Origin: Dipteris shenzhenensis
Lineage: Eukaryota; Polypodiophyta; Polypodiopsida; Gleicheniales
DNA: 64,000 bases
Reading direction: 5' to 3' (one strand)
Assembly: GCA_047967505.1 (NCBI GenBank)
Contig: CM106540.1
Every line of letters starts with the position of its first letter. Within the stretch, counting starts at the first letter, position 1. The notes under the pieces are model-generated. The model did no database searches and had not been told where the DNA came from. It saw only the letters and a list, made by a program, of their open reading frames with translations. This document shows positions 19,501 to 31,753 of this stretch, piece after piece. The position numbers were made by a program, and so were the translations under genes.

Positions 19501-22500
19501 TTCCATTCCACATGTGAATTTGATAATCTCAATGTCATTATGTAGTTGCCATCATGAGATTGGCATCACTACCATTCTCCGCTAGTGGTAATCTAGACAA
19601 ACTGAACCTCTAGATTGACATTCCACTAATTTTATTGGCTGCAGTAGGATAATGGCAAAAGTGCCAATGCACATGTGAGTTTAGGATTCCTTGTGCGTGT
19701 TTTCAGGTCATGGTATGAGATTGGCACCACTGCCATTCTCCACTGGTGGCATTCTCCACAGATATTAACACAATTGCATATGATCTCTGCATAGCGGAGA
19801 CAGTGATCACTACATAAAAGAATGCACATGTAAGTTTAGGCTTCTCAATGCCATTTCTTAGGGCCTAAAAAGAGATTGGCACCACTGCCATTCTCCACTT
19901 GTACAAATGTTTACCCTACTATTCTAGGAGGGGTATTCCAGTGATCATAGGAGAGTGGTGTCCGATTCCAATCCACATGTGAGTTTGATGAACTCAATGT
20001 CATTATGTAGGTGCCAGCATGAGTTTGGCATCACTGCCATTCTCCATTAGTGGTAGTATAGACAAAATAAACCTATATATTTACATTCCAGGGCCTAATA
20101 AGAGATTGACACAATTCCATATGATCTCTACACAATGGAGACAGTGATCACTACATAGAAGAATGCACATGTCAGTTTAGGCTTCTCAATGACATTTCTT
20201 AGGGCCTAATAAGAGAGTGGCACCACTGCCATTCTCCACTTGTACAAATGTTCACCCTACTATTCTAGGAGGGGTATTCCAGTGATCATAGGAGAGTGAT
20301 GTCGGATTCCAATCCACATGTGAGTTTGATGAACTGAGAGATTGACACAATTCCATATGATCTCTACATATAGTGGAGACAGTGATCTCTACATGGAAGA
20401 ATGCACATGTGAGTTTAGGATTCCTTGTGCATGTTTGCAGGTCATGGTATGAGATTGGCACCACTACCATTCTCCAGTGGTGGCATTCTCCACAGAGATT
20501 GACACAATTCCATATGATCTCTACACAGCAGAGACAGTGATCACTACATAGAAGAATGCACATGTGAGTTTAGGCTTCTCAATAACATTTCTTAGGGCCT
20601 AATAAGAGATTGGGACCACTGCCATTCTCCACTTGTACAAATGTTTATCCTACTATTCTAGGAGGGGTATTCCAGTGATCATAGGAGAGTGGTGTCCGAT
20701 TCTAATCCACATGTGAGTTTCATGATCTCAGAGATTGACACAATTCCATATGATCTCTACACAGTGGAGACAGTGATCACTACATAGAAGAATGCACACG
20801 TGAGTTTAGGATTCCTTGTGCACCACCGCCATTCTCCACTGGTGGCATTCTATAATGGCAAAAGTGCCAATGCACATGTGATTTTAGGATTCCTTGTGCA
20901 CGTTATCAGGTCATGGTATGAGATTGGCACCACTGCCATTCTCCATTGGTGGCATTATCAATAGAGATTGACACAACTCCATATGATCTCTGCACACAGA
21001 GACAGTGATCACTACATAGAAGAATGCACATGTGAGTTTAGGCTTGTCAATGCCATTTCTTAGGGCCTAATAAGAGATTGGCACCACTGCCATTCTCCAC
21101 TTGTACAAATGTTCACCCTACTATTCTAGGAGGGGTATTCCAGTGATCATGTGAGAGTGATGTCCGATTCCAATCCACATGTGAGTTTGATGATCTCAGA
21201 GATTGGCACAATTCCCCTTCTTTTGCATGTGAGTTTAGGACTCCATATGATATCTAGACAGCGGAGACAATGATCACTACATAGAAGAATGGACATGTGA
21301 GTTTAGGATTCCTTGTGCATGTTTTCAGTTCATGGTATGAGATTGGCACCACTGCCATTCTCCACTGAACGCATTCTCCATAGACATTGACACAATTCCA
21401 TATGATCTCTCCACATGTGAGTTTAGGCTTCTCAATGCCATTTCTTAGGGCCTAATAAGAGATTGGCACCACTTGTACAAATGTTTACTCCACTGGTGGC
21501 ATTCTCCACAGAGATTGACACAATTCCATATGATCTCTACACAACGGAGACAATGATCACTACATAGAAGAATGCACATGTGAGTTTAGGCTTCTCAATG
21601 CCATTTCTTAGGGCCTAATAAGAGATTGGCACCACTGCCATTCTCCACTTGTACAAATGTTCACCCTACTATTCTAGGAGGGGTATTCCAGTTATCATAG
21701 GAGAGTGGTGATGAACTCAGAGATTGACACAATTCCATATGATCTCTACATAGTGGAGACAGTGATCTCTACATAGAAGAATGCACATGTGAGTTTAGGA
21801 TTCCTTGTGCATGTTTGCAGGTCATGGTATGAGATTGGTACCACTACCATTCTCCACTGGTGGCATTCTCCACAGAGATTGACACAATTCCATATGATCT
21901 CTGCACAGTGGAGACAGTGATCACTACATAGAAGAATGCACATGTGAGTTTTGGCTTCTCAATGACAAATGTTTAACCTACTATTCTAGGAGGGGTATTC
22001 CTGTGATCATAGGAAAGTGGTGTCTGATTCCATTCCACATGTGAGTTTGATGATCTCAGTGTCATTATGTAGGTGCCAGCATGAGTTTGGCATCATTGCC
22101 ATTCTCCACTAGTGGTAATCTAGACAAACTAAACCTATAGATTGACATTCTAGGGCCTAATAAGAGATTGACACAATTCCATATGATCTATACACTGCGC
22201 AGACAGTGATCACTACATAGAAGAATGCACATGTGAGTTTAGGCTTCTCAATGCCATTTCTTAGGGCCTAATAAGAGATTGGCACCACTGCCATTCTTCG
22301 CTAGTGGTAATCTAGACAAACTAAACCTATAGATTGACATTCCACTAATTTTATTGGCTACAGTAGGATAATGGCAAAAGTGTCAATGCACATGTGAGTT
22401 TAGGATTCCTTGTGCATGTTATCAGGTCATGGTATGAGATTGGCACCACTGCCATTCTCCACTGGTGGCATTCTCCATAGAGATTTACAAAATTCCATAT

Positions 22501-24990
22501 GATCTCTGCACAGCGGAGACAGTGATCACTACATATAAGAATGCACATGTGAGTTTAGGCTTCTCAATGCCATTTCTTAGGCCCTAATAAGAGATTGGCA
22601 CCACTGACATTCTCCACTAATAACAGATTGAATTCCATTAATTTTATTGGCATCACTGCCATTATCCACTAGTGGTAGTCTAGACAAACTAAACCTATAG
22701 ATTGACATTCTAGGGCCTAATAAGAGATTGACACAATTCCATATGATCTCTACAGTGATCACTACATAGAAGAATGCACATGTGAGTTTAGGCTTCTCAA
22801 TGCCATTTCTTAGGGCCTAATAAGAGATTGGCACCATTGCCATTCTCCGCTAGTGGTAATCTAGACAAACTAAGCCTATAGATTGACATTCCACTAATTT
22901 TATTGGCTGCAGTAGGATAATGGCAAAAGTGCCAATGCACATGTGAGTTTAGGATTCCTTGTGCATGTTTTCAGGTCATGGTCTGAGATTGGCACCACTG
23001 CCATTCTCCACTGGTGGCATTCTCCACAGATTGACACAATTCCATATGGTCTCTGCACATGTGAGTTTAGGCTTCTCTATAGAGATTGACACAACTCCAT
23101 ATGATCTCTACATAGTGAAGACAGTGATCACTACATAGAAGAATGCACATGTGAGTTTAGGATTCCTTGTGCACCACTACCATTCTCCACTAGTGGCATT
23201 CTATAATGGCAAAAGTGCCAATCCACATGTGACTTTAGGATTCCTTGTGCATGTTTTCAGGTCATGGTATGAGATTGGCACCACTGCCATTCTCCATTGG
23301 TGGCATTATCCACGGAGATTGACACAAATCCATATGATCTCTGCACAATGGAGAGAGTGATCACTACATAGAAGAATGCACATGTGAGTTTAGGCTTCTC
23401 AATGCCATTTCTTAGGGCCTAATAAGAGATTGGCACCACTGCCATTCTCCACTTGTACAAATGTTTACCCTACTATTCTAGGAGGGGTATTCCAGTGATA
23501 GGAGAGTGGTGTCCGATTCCAATCCAAATGTGAGTTTAGGATTCCATATGATCTCTACACAGCGGAGACAGTGATCACTACATAGAAGAATGCACATGTG
23601 AGTTTAGGATTCCTTGTGCATGTTTTCAGGTCATGGTATGAGATTGGCACCACTGCCATTCTCCACTGGTGGCATTCTCCATAGAGATTGACGATTGGCA
23701 CCACTGCCATTCTCCACTTGTACAAATGTTTACCCTGCTATTCTAGGAGGGGTATTCCAGTGATCATAGGAGAGTGGTGAGCATTTGTACACAGCGAAGA
23801 TAGTGATCACTACATAGAAGAATGCACATGTGAGTTTAGGCTTCTCCACTAGTGGTAATCTAGACAAACTAAACCTATAGATTGACATTCCACTAATTTT
23901 ATTGGCTGCACATGTGAGTTTAGGCTTCAGAGTGCCATTTCCTAGGGCCTAATAAGAGATTGGCACCACTGCCATTCTCCAAGTCTAGTACAAATGTTTA
24001 CCCTAATATTCTAGGAGGGGTATTCCAAGGATCATAGGAGAATGGTGCCCGATTCCAATCCAGATGTGAGTCCGAGGATCTCAGTGTCATTATGTAGTTG
24101 TCTGCATGTGATTGGCATCAGTTCAATTCTCCACTGGTGGCAGTCTAGATAAACTAAACTTGTAGATTGACATTCCACAATTTTTATTGGGTGTAGTAGT
24201 ATAATGGCAAAAGTGCCAATGCACATGTGAGTTTAGGATTCCTTGTGCATGTTTTCAGGTCATGGTATGAGATTGGCACCACTGCCATTCTCCACTGATG
24301 GCATTCTCCACAGAGATTGACACAAATCCATTCTCCAGTGGTGCCAATCTCTTATTAGGCCCTAGAAAATGGCATTGAGAAGCATGCACATGTGAGTTTA
24401 GGCTTCTCAATGCCATTTTCTAGGGCCTAATAATAGATTGGCACCCTACCATTCTCCACTTGTACAAATGTTTACCCTACTATTCTAGGTGGGGTATTCC
24501 AGTGATCATAGGAGAATGGTGTCTGATTCCAATCCGCATGTGAGTTTGTTGATCTTAGTGTCATTATGTAGGTGCCTACATGAGATTGGCATCACTGCCA
24601 TTCTCCACTAGTGGTAATCTAGACAAACTAAACCTATAGATTGACATTCCACTAATTTTATTGGCTGCAGTAGGATAATGGCAAAAGTGTTAATGCACAT
24701 GTGAGTTTAGGATTCCTTGTACATGTTTTAGGATTCTCCACCGGTGGAACATAGAAGAATGGCATGTGAGTTTAGGCTTCTCAGTGCCATTTTCTAGGGC
24801 CCAATAAGAGATTGGCACCACTACCATTCTCCCTTGGTACATTTGTTTACCCTAATATTATAGGAGGGGTATTCCAGTGATCATAGGATAATGGTGCTAG
24901 GTTCCAATACACATGTGAGTTTGGGAATCTAAGTTCCATTATGTAGATCCCAGTGGAAATCTGCACAAACTCAACATGTAGATTGGCATT
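16560..24990. repeat. Complex satellite of three shuffled modules (about 8.4 kb)
   Basis: Roughly 55-60 modules (counted by eye) each open with CACATGTGAGTTT. Type A continues AGGATTCCTTGTGCATG and has the stretch GAGACAGTGATCACTACATA. Type B continues AGGCTTCTCAATGCC and has CTATTCTAGGAGGGG. Type C continues GATGATCTCAGTGTC and has CTAGACAAACTAAACC. All three share GATTGGCA(C/T)CACTGCCATTCTCC. Modules are about 150-170 bp when complete; the order A-B-C recurs, giving a unit near 480 bp, but many are truncated, and joins often fall at CACATGTG. The recurrent 60-70 residue minus-strand ORFs are repeats of the satellite, not genes. Confidence 0.93.
24340..24445. repeat. Near-perfect 44-bp inverted repeat (hairpin) in the satellite
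   Basis: The left arm 24340-24383 and right arm 24402-24445 are complementary over 44 bp with one mismatch, separated by an 18-base loop that contains CACATGTGAG. The arms are two oppositely oriented copies of the type B module start (GCTTCTCAATGCC ... GATTGGCACC). A transcript would fold into a stem-loop of the size of a plant small-RNA precursor; that role is not shown. Confidence 0.85.
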
Positions 24991-25067
24991 CCATTGATTT
25001 TACTGGTAGTGTATCATTGATATTTTTATTTTGGTACCAAATCTTATACATAAATCTTGACTAGTGT

Positions 25068-25800
25068 TGCAAGTCTTTCAATTTATCTCAAGGGATATTG
25101 GCACTAGTGTCACTCTCAAGGACTTCTTCTGAGGTCTTGGAGAATGGCACTGGTGCCATTCTCCATTTAAAATTAGAATTTCAATCTCTAAATTTGCCAT
25201 TCAATCATGACAATCAAAATTGAGATTAAAGTTTAACTTGAAATCAAAATTTGAAAACTAGAATTTCGGTTTTGAAATACAATTTCAAACAGAATAATTT
25301 GAATTTGAATTTAAATTTAATACTGGAGAGAATGGCATATGTGCCACTCTATATATCCAAATTCAAAAGGGAACAATGGCGGGAAGAGCTATATTTCAAA
25401 ATTTTATTTATCTCAAGGGATATTGGCACTAGTGCCACTCTCACGGAATTCTTATGAGGTCTTGGAGAATGGCACTGGTGCCATTCTCCATTTAAAATGA
25501 GTTTAAAATTAGAATTTCAATCTCTAAATTTGCCATTCAATCATGAAAATCAAAATTGAGAGTGAAGTTTAACTTGAAATCAAAATTTGAAAACTAGAAT
25601 TTAGGTTTTGAAATACAATTTCAAAATAATAATTTCAATTTGAAATACAAATTGAAATTAAAAATATCAATATGAATTTGAATTTAAAGTTAATATTGGA
25701 GAGAATGGCATAAGTGCCACTCTATATATCCAAAATTCAAAAAATTCAAAAGGTAACAATGGCGGGAAGAGCTATATTTCAAAATTTGAATTATTTAGTA
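25068..25800. repeat. Tandem duplication of about 323 bp carrying the palindrome
   Basis: The block from TTTATCTCAAGGGATATTGG (about 25083) repeats at about 25406. Both copies contain the 26-bp palindrome (25141-25166 and about 25464-25489) and AT-rich flanks with GAATTTGAAATACAATTTC-like motifs. A third partial copy of the distal part runs to about 25800. Confidence 0.85.
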
Positions 25801-26274
25801 GTTTCAAACTATCACTTTTAACTTTCAAATCTACATTTCAGACAAATCAAGACCTTTTCTCTCATTTCAATTGATGCCTTTCCCTCATTCACTTTCTATT
25901 CATTCCAAACAAATTGGAGAGGAGTCTCAAAGTCTCAGAGTTTTACTCACCACAGCTCGCACAGAGAGTCTTGAGGCAGGGGCAGAATCAAGCATCCAAG
26001 AAGGCAACCAACGGCTCGACAGCCTGAACTCCACCGGAGCTACAAAGTTGATGGAGCTGGAAGGAAACAACACAATTGACGCTCAATCAGTTCGATAGCT
26101 TCCTTTTTAATCTTTGGATTTTTTGCTTTCTTTCTTGCAATTTCGCTTCCTCCTCCACCATCGATGCAACAAGATAATAGGAGGGTTGAAAGAAAGAGAG
26201 GAGAGATATACCCGTGACGGACTCAGACTGCTTGATGCACTTGATCCAAGACTCACTACTACGAACGAAGTGTT
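25801..26274. other. Non-repetitive stretch, no gene recognised
   Basis: Short ORFs on both strands have no recognisable domain. Nothing else seen. Confidence 0.5.
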
Positions 26275-26600
26275 GATTACTTGTAGTAGCGATTGGAATG
26301 GAAGGCAACCAGATTACTTGTAGTAGCGATTGGAACGCCGATTACTTGTAGTATCGATTGGAACGTCGATTACTTGTAGTAGCAATTGGAACGGAGGCGT
26401 CCACGAACGAAGTGCTCCTTGAGTCTATGCTCAGACTCTGTGAGAGCCTTGAGGAAAAGATACGCATGAGGAGAAGCTTGACGAAAAGCTACGAGCACGA
26501 GGAAAAGCATGAGGAAAAGCTATGCGCACGAGGGCTTGAGGAAAAGCTATGCACATGAGGAATCTACGATTGAGGAAAAGCTATGAAAAGCTACGAAAAG
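26275..26600. repeat. Minisatellites (25-bp unit, then GAGGAAAAGCTA repeats)
   Basis: GATTACTTGTAGTAGCGATT with a short spacer (GGAAC) occurs four times from 26275 to 26395. After it, variants of GAGGAAAAGCTATGCGCACG recur from about 26450 to 26600. Confidence 0.8.
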
Positions 26601-26699
26601 CCAAGAGATTGTGCGCACGAGGAGATCCATAGTAGCACGGCATGCGAGGCGATCGACATAGGGCAACGAGCGAAATGAATCAGAAGGTACTAGGGTTTT

Positions 26700-28410
26700 T
26701 CAAATTTTTACCTTCATTAGTTTAACCTTTTGCATTTCATTAAAAAACAAATTTAACACGTTTAATATATCCTACCTATGCACTTTTTTTTAATATAACC
26801 TATTAAAATAACTGTCATTAAACTAGGATCTAAGAATCCTCCCTACACCCTTCTCAAGGGATATTAAAATTGGCTTATGATCAGAGAACAAGAGGGATGT
26901 TAAAGTAATGGTGTCAGCCAAAATCCTTCTAGAGAAATAAGCAAGGACGGTGAGATATACGAAGTTAGAGATGTGTCATTGAGCTTCAAGTATACACTTG
27001 GGCTCCATAAACCACACAAGGCTCTAGAAGCCTCTTGTAATAGGCCTTGACAAGAACTACAGTCTTTTCAAGAGCATAATAATGTACTTCAATAACTACT
27101 TAGCTTGAAATAAGTTCTCATTGGAGTTTAGAATGCAAGCTTCAAGAGCAACACATAAAAATATAGTCAATGATGTCTAGACATACTCATAGTGATGTAG
27201 AAGTCATCTTTGTGCGAATTCACAAACCTCTACCTCTCTCTCTCTCTCATAGAAGGGAATTCCACACACAAATCCTATCAAACATAAATTTCAAACAACA
27301 AGAAAATGAGTTCCTAGGGGGCTCCTACAATCTCAAGCTCTAGAGCTCTCAAATATAAATGGGAACTATACTACTCAAAGAAATGGTGAAGATGGGCAAT
27401 GTTGTAGAGGGAGGGCTTTGGAGCATAACAAAACCAAGGGCTTACAAGAGAGAGACACTATAGGGGGGAGAAGAACACCATGGGCTGATATAAAGATAGG
27501 GGTGAGAGGGGACAAGATGACTAATTGTACACTACATTAGAAAATGAAGATGAGGGTAAATATACATGTTAGTGGATAATGACTATTCCTTATAATCCAC
27601 ATGTTGAGGATAAAAGTGCAATTTAACACTTTTTAAACAATTTATGGCTAGGTTGCAATGAAAGGTTAGCTGTGTCAACAGGGCAAATCTATTTGAAGGG
27701 CACTTATCGAGATTGTCAATGGCTTGACCATAAAATGTAAGCCACTGCATTAGGACAATCTAGTTGGTTGTGCACAAAGCCTTTCTATAAGCCTTGCGAT
27801 GTTATGACTCATGTGCTACTATATTTCCAAATTCTTATTGAGGTGAACTTCCTCCTTTGACAAGACTAATATACACAACCTAACTAGTTTGTTGCTTGAT
27901 ACAACTCCCATAAAGATACATGTTATGAAAACTTTATAATTATTTCTACTAAATGAAATGCAAGCATGACCACTTGTGAAGTTCATTAGTTACTTTGGCA
28001 TAGTAGAGAGAGAATGAGAAGTGCTTGAGAAGGTGAACATAGAAGTCATCCACGAAAGACAACAATGGCTTGAGGATGATTTCCTTAAAGAGTGCTTCTT
28101 AAGAAATTGATGGGCTAGGGGTTAAGGATGATAATTCTAAAACATTAAGCATCTAGATCAAGTAGATTAAGGACATAATTCAAGTGCACCTTTATTCAAA
28201 AAGAGTTACTCTCACAGGTGCACCATGGGCACCACCCACACATCATGGATGGGCAAGATTGCCCGCCCCATCCAACCCATGGCACAGATGCATTCAATGC
28301 ACCATAGAGGGACTTAGGCAGCTCTAGTATGAAAACAGCATAAGCATTCAAGCTGCCAAATTAAGGGCACTTCAACCTACAAAGGGGCACGTCTGAGCTA
28401 AGGTCAAAGC
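26700..28410. other. Long stretch without recognisable gene, bounded by a 24-bp direct repeat
   Basis: No coding sequence is seen. AGCAAGGACGGTGAGATATA plus CGAA occurs at 26940-26963 and again, identical over 24 bp, at 28571-28594. Around 27520 GACTAATTGTACACTACATT resembles part of the element B LTR, so an old LTR may lie here. Confidence 0.4.

Positions 28411-28415
<5 letters not shown>

Positions 28416-28504
<89 letters not shown>
28416..28504. repeat. (GA)n microsatellite
   Basis: About 44 uninterrupted AG/GA units. Confidence 0.98.
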
Positions 28505-28509
<5 letters not shown>

Positions 28510-28801
28510 CGCAACGAAATGTACAGGAGAATATTGTATTGGGCGGTAAGTTTACCTCTTGAGTCAAGGCAGCAAGGACGGTGAGATATACGAAAAGCAA
28601 AATTTTACATTACTTGGACCTTGATCAAGAAAAACATACTCTAACATAAAAATTTGTAACTTAACCAACCTAGCATAACCAAACTAACGTGAATAAACTC
28701 ACATAACGAGCTAGGTTTCATAAAGTAATATCGATCAACTTTACCACATATATGAATAAATGGAAGTAAAATAGTGTATGGTTTCAAATGAATACCACGT
28801 T

Positions 28802-28829
28802 CACACACACACACACACACACACACACA
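28802..28829. repeat. (CA)n microsatellite
   Basis: Fourteen CA units. Confidence 0.98.
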
Positions 28830-28859
28830 GCCATCCTCCAATCTCCCCATTTTACAAAG

Positions 28860-30030
28860 CTAAATTTTTTTTAATTTGCTCCACTTCCATTCTCCCATTG
28901 CAAAGGGGGAATGGCACCAGTGCCATTCTCCCATTGTGATTTCCTGATTCAAATCTTGGCTATGAAAAGGGGAAATGGCACTAGTGCCATTCTCCCAAAT
29001 TCAAAGTTTTGGCTTCACAGAGTCAAAATGGCACATGTGAGTTTGATGATCTCAGTGTCATTATGTAGGTGCCAGCATGAGATTGGCATCACTCCATTCT
29101 CCCCTAGTGGTAATCTAGACAAACTAAACCTATAGATTGACATTCCACTAATTTTATTGGCTACAGTAGGATAATGGCAAAAGTGCAAATGCACATGTGA
29201 GTTTAGGATTCCTTGTGCATGTTTTCAATTCATGGTATGAGATTGGCACCACTGCCATTCTCCACAGAGATTGACACAAATCCATATGAACTCTACAGAG
29301 CAGAGACTGTGATCATAGGAGAGTGGTGTCCGATTCCATTCCACATGTGAGTTTGATGATCTCAGTGTCATTATGTAGTTGCCAGCATGAGATTGGCATC
29401 ACTACCATTCTCTGCTAGTGGTAATCTAGACAAACTAAACCTATAGATTGACATTCCACTAATTCCAATGGGAGAATGGCATTGGTGCCCTTCTACCTTT
29501 GTGAAGCCAAAATTTTGAATTAGGACATTCCATTGGGAGAATGGCACCAGTGACATTCTCCATTTTCCAATGGGAGAATGGCACTAGTGCCATTATCCAT
29601 TTTCCTATTACAAAGCCAAAAAATAAGGACATTCCATTGGGAGAATGGCTAGTGCCATTCTCCATTTTCCTATTACAAAGCCAAAAAATTAGGACATTCC
29701 ATTGGGAGAATGGCACTAGTGCCATTCTCCATTTTCCTATTCTCCAGTGCCATTCTCCCATTGCAATGTCCTAATATAAAATTTTGGCTTTGCAAAGGGA
29801 GCATGGCACCATTGGCATTCTCCCAAGGCAAAGTTCTAAGTCAAAATTTTGTCTTCCAAAGGAAAAATGGCACTAGTCTCTGTTCTCCTCTTATGAAGAC
29901 AAATGTTTTTCTCAAGTCAATGCATGGGGAGAATGGCACTGGTGCCATTCCCCTTTTCAAAGATGGGATATGCAATTCTCCATAGGTTAGCCAAATTCAC
30001 ATGGAGAATGGCACTGGTGCCATTCTCCCC
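28860..30030. repeat. Cluster of 26-bp palindromes with AT-rich spacers
   Basis: Near-perfect palindromes of the form GGAGAATGGCAC followed by its complement, with a variable central CTAGT/CTGGT/CCAGT, occur near 28908, 28972, 29573, 29638 (internal deletion), 29704, 29932 and 30002. Between 29560 and 29740 they sit in a tandem unit of about 65 bp with CATTTTCCTATTACAAAGCC. A block of satellite modules C, A and C (29033-29462) is embedded in the middle. Confidence 0.9.
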
Positions 30031-30084
30031 CCGCTACAAGGACAACTTTGAAAGAATGCATCCTATGAGTCCTACATTAGGCCA

Positions 30085-30657
30085 GTGATAAACTATTGGA
30101 AAACCATGATCGGTGAGCTCGAACAAGAAAACATCTCAGAGATAGGAGTGTACAGAGAGTTTTGGCCAAGAACACAATCTCGTGATGAGGAGGATGATAT
30201 AGATGCTTGCATTAATAATTTCCAAGGCTATGAGGAATGGAATGATCACTATTGTGGGCCTCTAAAAGGTAAGTCGAGGGAAGAGTTTAGACCAATGGTG
30301 GATGTTAAGCAAGGTGACTTCATCTTGGTGAGGCCATCAGATCCTATATACCCCATATGGCTTGGGGTTGCCATATCAAGTTCCGAGATGGATGCTACTT
30401 CTCCTAATTTCAAGAAATTATTAATTCAGTATTGGGAACCATCAGTTAAGAGAAAGGGGCTCAGTGATGCAGATGCCTATGTTGATTGTTGGAACAAGTA
30501 TTGGGCAGAGAATAGGTTGGATCCACAGATATGGGAGTGTATTGATGCAATTGTCTGGTCATGGACATCAAAATCCATAAATAGACCCAAGAAGATCAAG
30601 ATTCCACAGAGCGTATGTATCAAAGCACAGGAGAGCTTGCTTGGTATCAGAGCATAG
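30085..30657 (+). pseudogene. C-terminal remnant of a DUF7869-family transposase-like gene
   Basis: An open frame of 190 codons reads SRDEEDDIDACINNFQGY, then HYCGPLKGKSREEFRPMVDV, then GDFILVRPSDPIYPIWLGVA and KPKK-like IKIPQSVCIKAQ at the end. It aligns by eye with 36430-36990 (PYCGPKKREFMPQVDIEVD, FVVVRPSDDEYENVKFWVAK). In that second copy this domain follows the DDE-like core, so 30085-30657 is the tail of another copy whose front is missing. The first methionine is probably internal. The left edge abuts the palindrome cluster. Confidence 0.65.
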
Positions 30658-30659
30658 AA

Positions 30660-31190
30660 AATGGTGTCGATTTTCTCCCTCTTAATCTCCCAAACTTTCA
30701 TTGTAAGGTGTGTTCTCATGTGATGTTTCTCAATTGTTGTTATCTTGTCAATGGGTATTTGCATATTATTAATATGATAATTTTCAGAAGCTGACCTTCA
30801 CTAACAACTGCTTTGTTTCTATTGGAACTCACTATCCATGGTGTTTGTTAACACCACCAACTGGTGTTTATTAACACCTCAAGTAAAATATACATGTTGT
30901 CCCTAGACGGTGTTTATTAACACTACCAAATACATGATTTTCAAACTCTGCCACAAATGCTTTGTTCCGGTTTTTATACGCAATGAACTATTTCACAACC
31001 AATGAAGTTTTTCATAATCATTGGAATTCCAAATATTAGCTTATTCAATATTGGTAAAATTCCCACAATCAATGGAAATTTTCCCAAATTTAATGAATCC
31101 TTTCCCGATTTTAATGAAATCCACCCAATTTCAAAATTCCCAAAATGCAACTTTTGTCCCACTTTATCTAATACTGTGTTCTAAGGCGAA
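30660..31190. other. AT-rich spacer with GGTGTTTATTAACACC palindromes
   Basis: GGTGTTTGTTAACACC, GGTGTTTATTAACACC and CGGTGTTTATTAACACTACC lie between 30840 and 30930. No gene is seen. Confidence 0.6.
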
Positions 31191-31514
31191 AATGGTATTT
31201 AATGCTCGATCGACCATGCAAAGCATATCCGATGGGCATAATAATTTTCCTACACCTTAACCTAGGTGGTATTGAAATTTTGTCAAAGAGGCACACCCAT
31301 CCGATAAGTACTTGGTCAGATAACACACCTAAGGGCGTGTTTTTTTGTGGATGTGCATATCACTAGAGAAAAATGGTGTATAAGGCATGATCGACCATGC
31401 AAAGCATATCCAATGGTGACAATACTTTGGACGCACCTCAATGTAGTTGAAACGGACTTGTGTGCAAAGTGGAGCCCCCATCCGATAAGTATTTGTTTGA
31501 ATAACACACACCTA

Positions 31515-31753
31515 GGTCACTATGTATAAACCCTCTATATCACGTGCATTCAAGGACTATATTTAAAGTCCCTTATCTATAAAAAATTTCATTAATAGAA
31601 TGTACCCCTTTTCTATACAAATCTGTAAATTTTTTCCAAAACTATTTTAAATAGTTCCTTATGTATATTTATTTCTGTAAATTTTAGAAATAAAAAAAAT
31701 CCTTTTGTTGAACTCATGTGATAGGGTTACATATGATGAGTGACCCCCCCGAG
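31515..31753. mobile_element. MITE copy 1 (left end truncated)
   Basis: It matches copies 2 and 3 over about 240 bp (GGTCACTATGTATAAACCCT at the left, AGTGACCCCCCCGAG at the right). The left C-T-C and most of the G run are missing. It sits in the 183-bp satellite. Confidence 0.85.

Noticed and set aside
16825-22548. Repeated minus-strand ORFs of about 65 residues starting MCILLCSDHCL
   Set aside because: They are translations of satellite module A. They recur with every module, decay freely, and have no independent signal.
16560-24990. CRISPR-like array of repeats and spacers
   Set aside because: The units are long, degenerate and tandem, without unique equal-length spacers, and the genome is eukaryotic.
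27100-27700. Solo LTR related to element B
   Set aside because: Only a short stretch (GACTAATTGTACAC) is similar; ends and target duplication are not visible.
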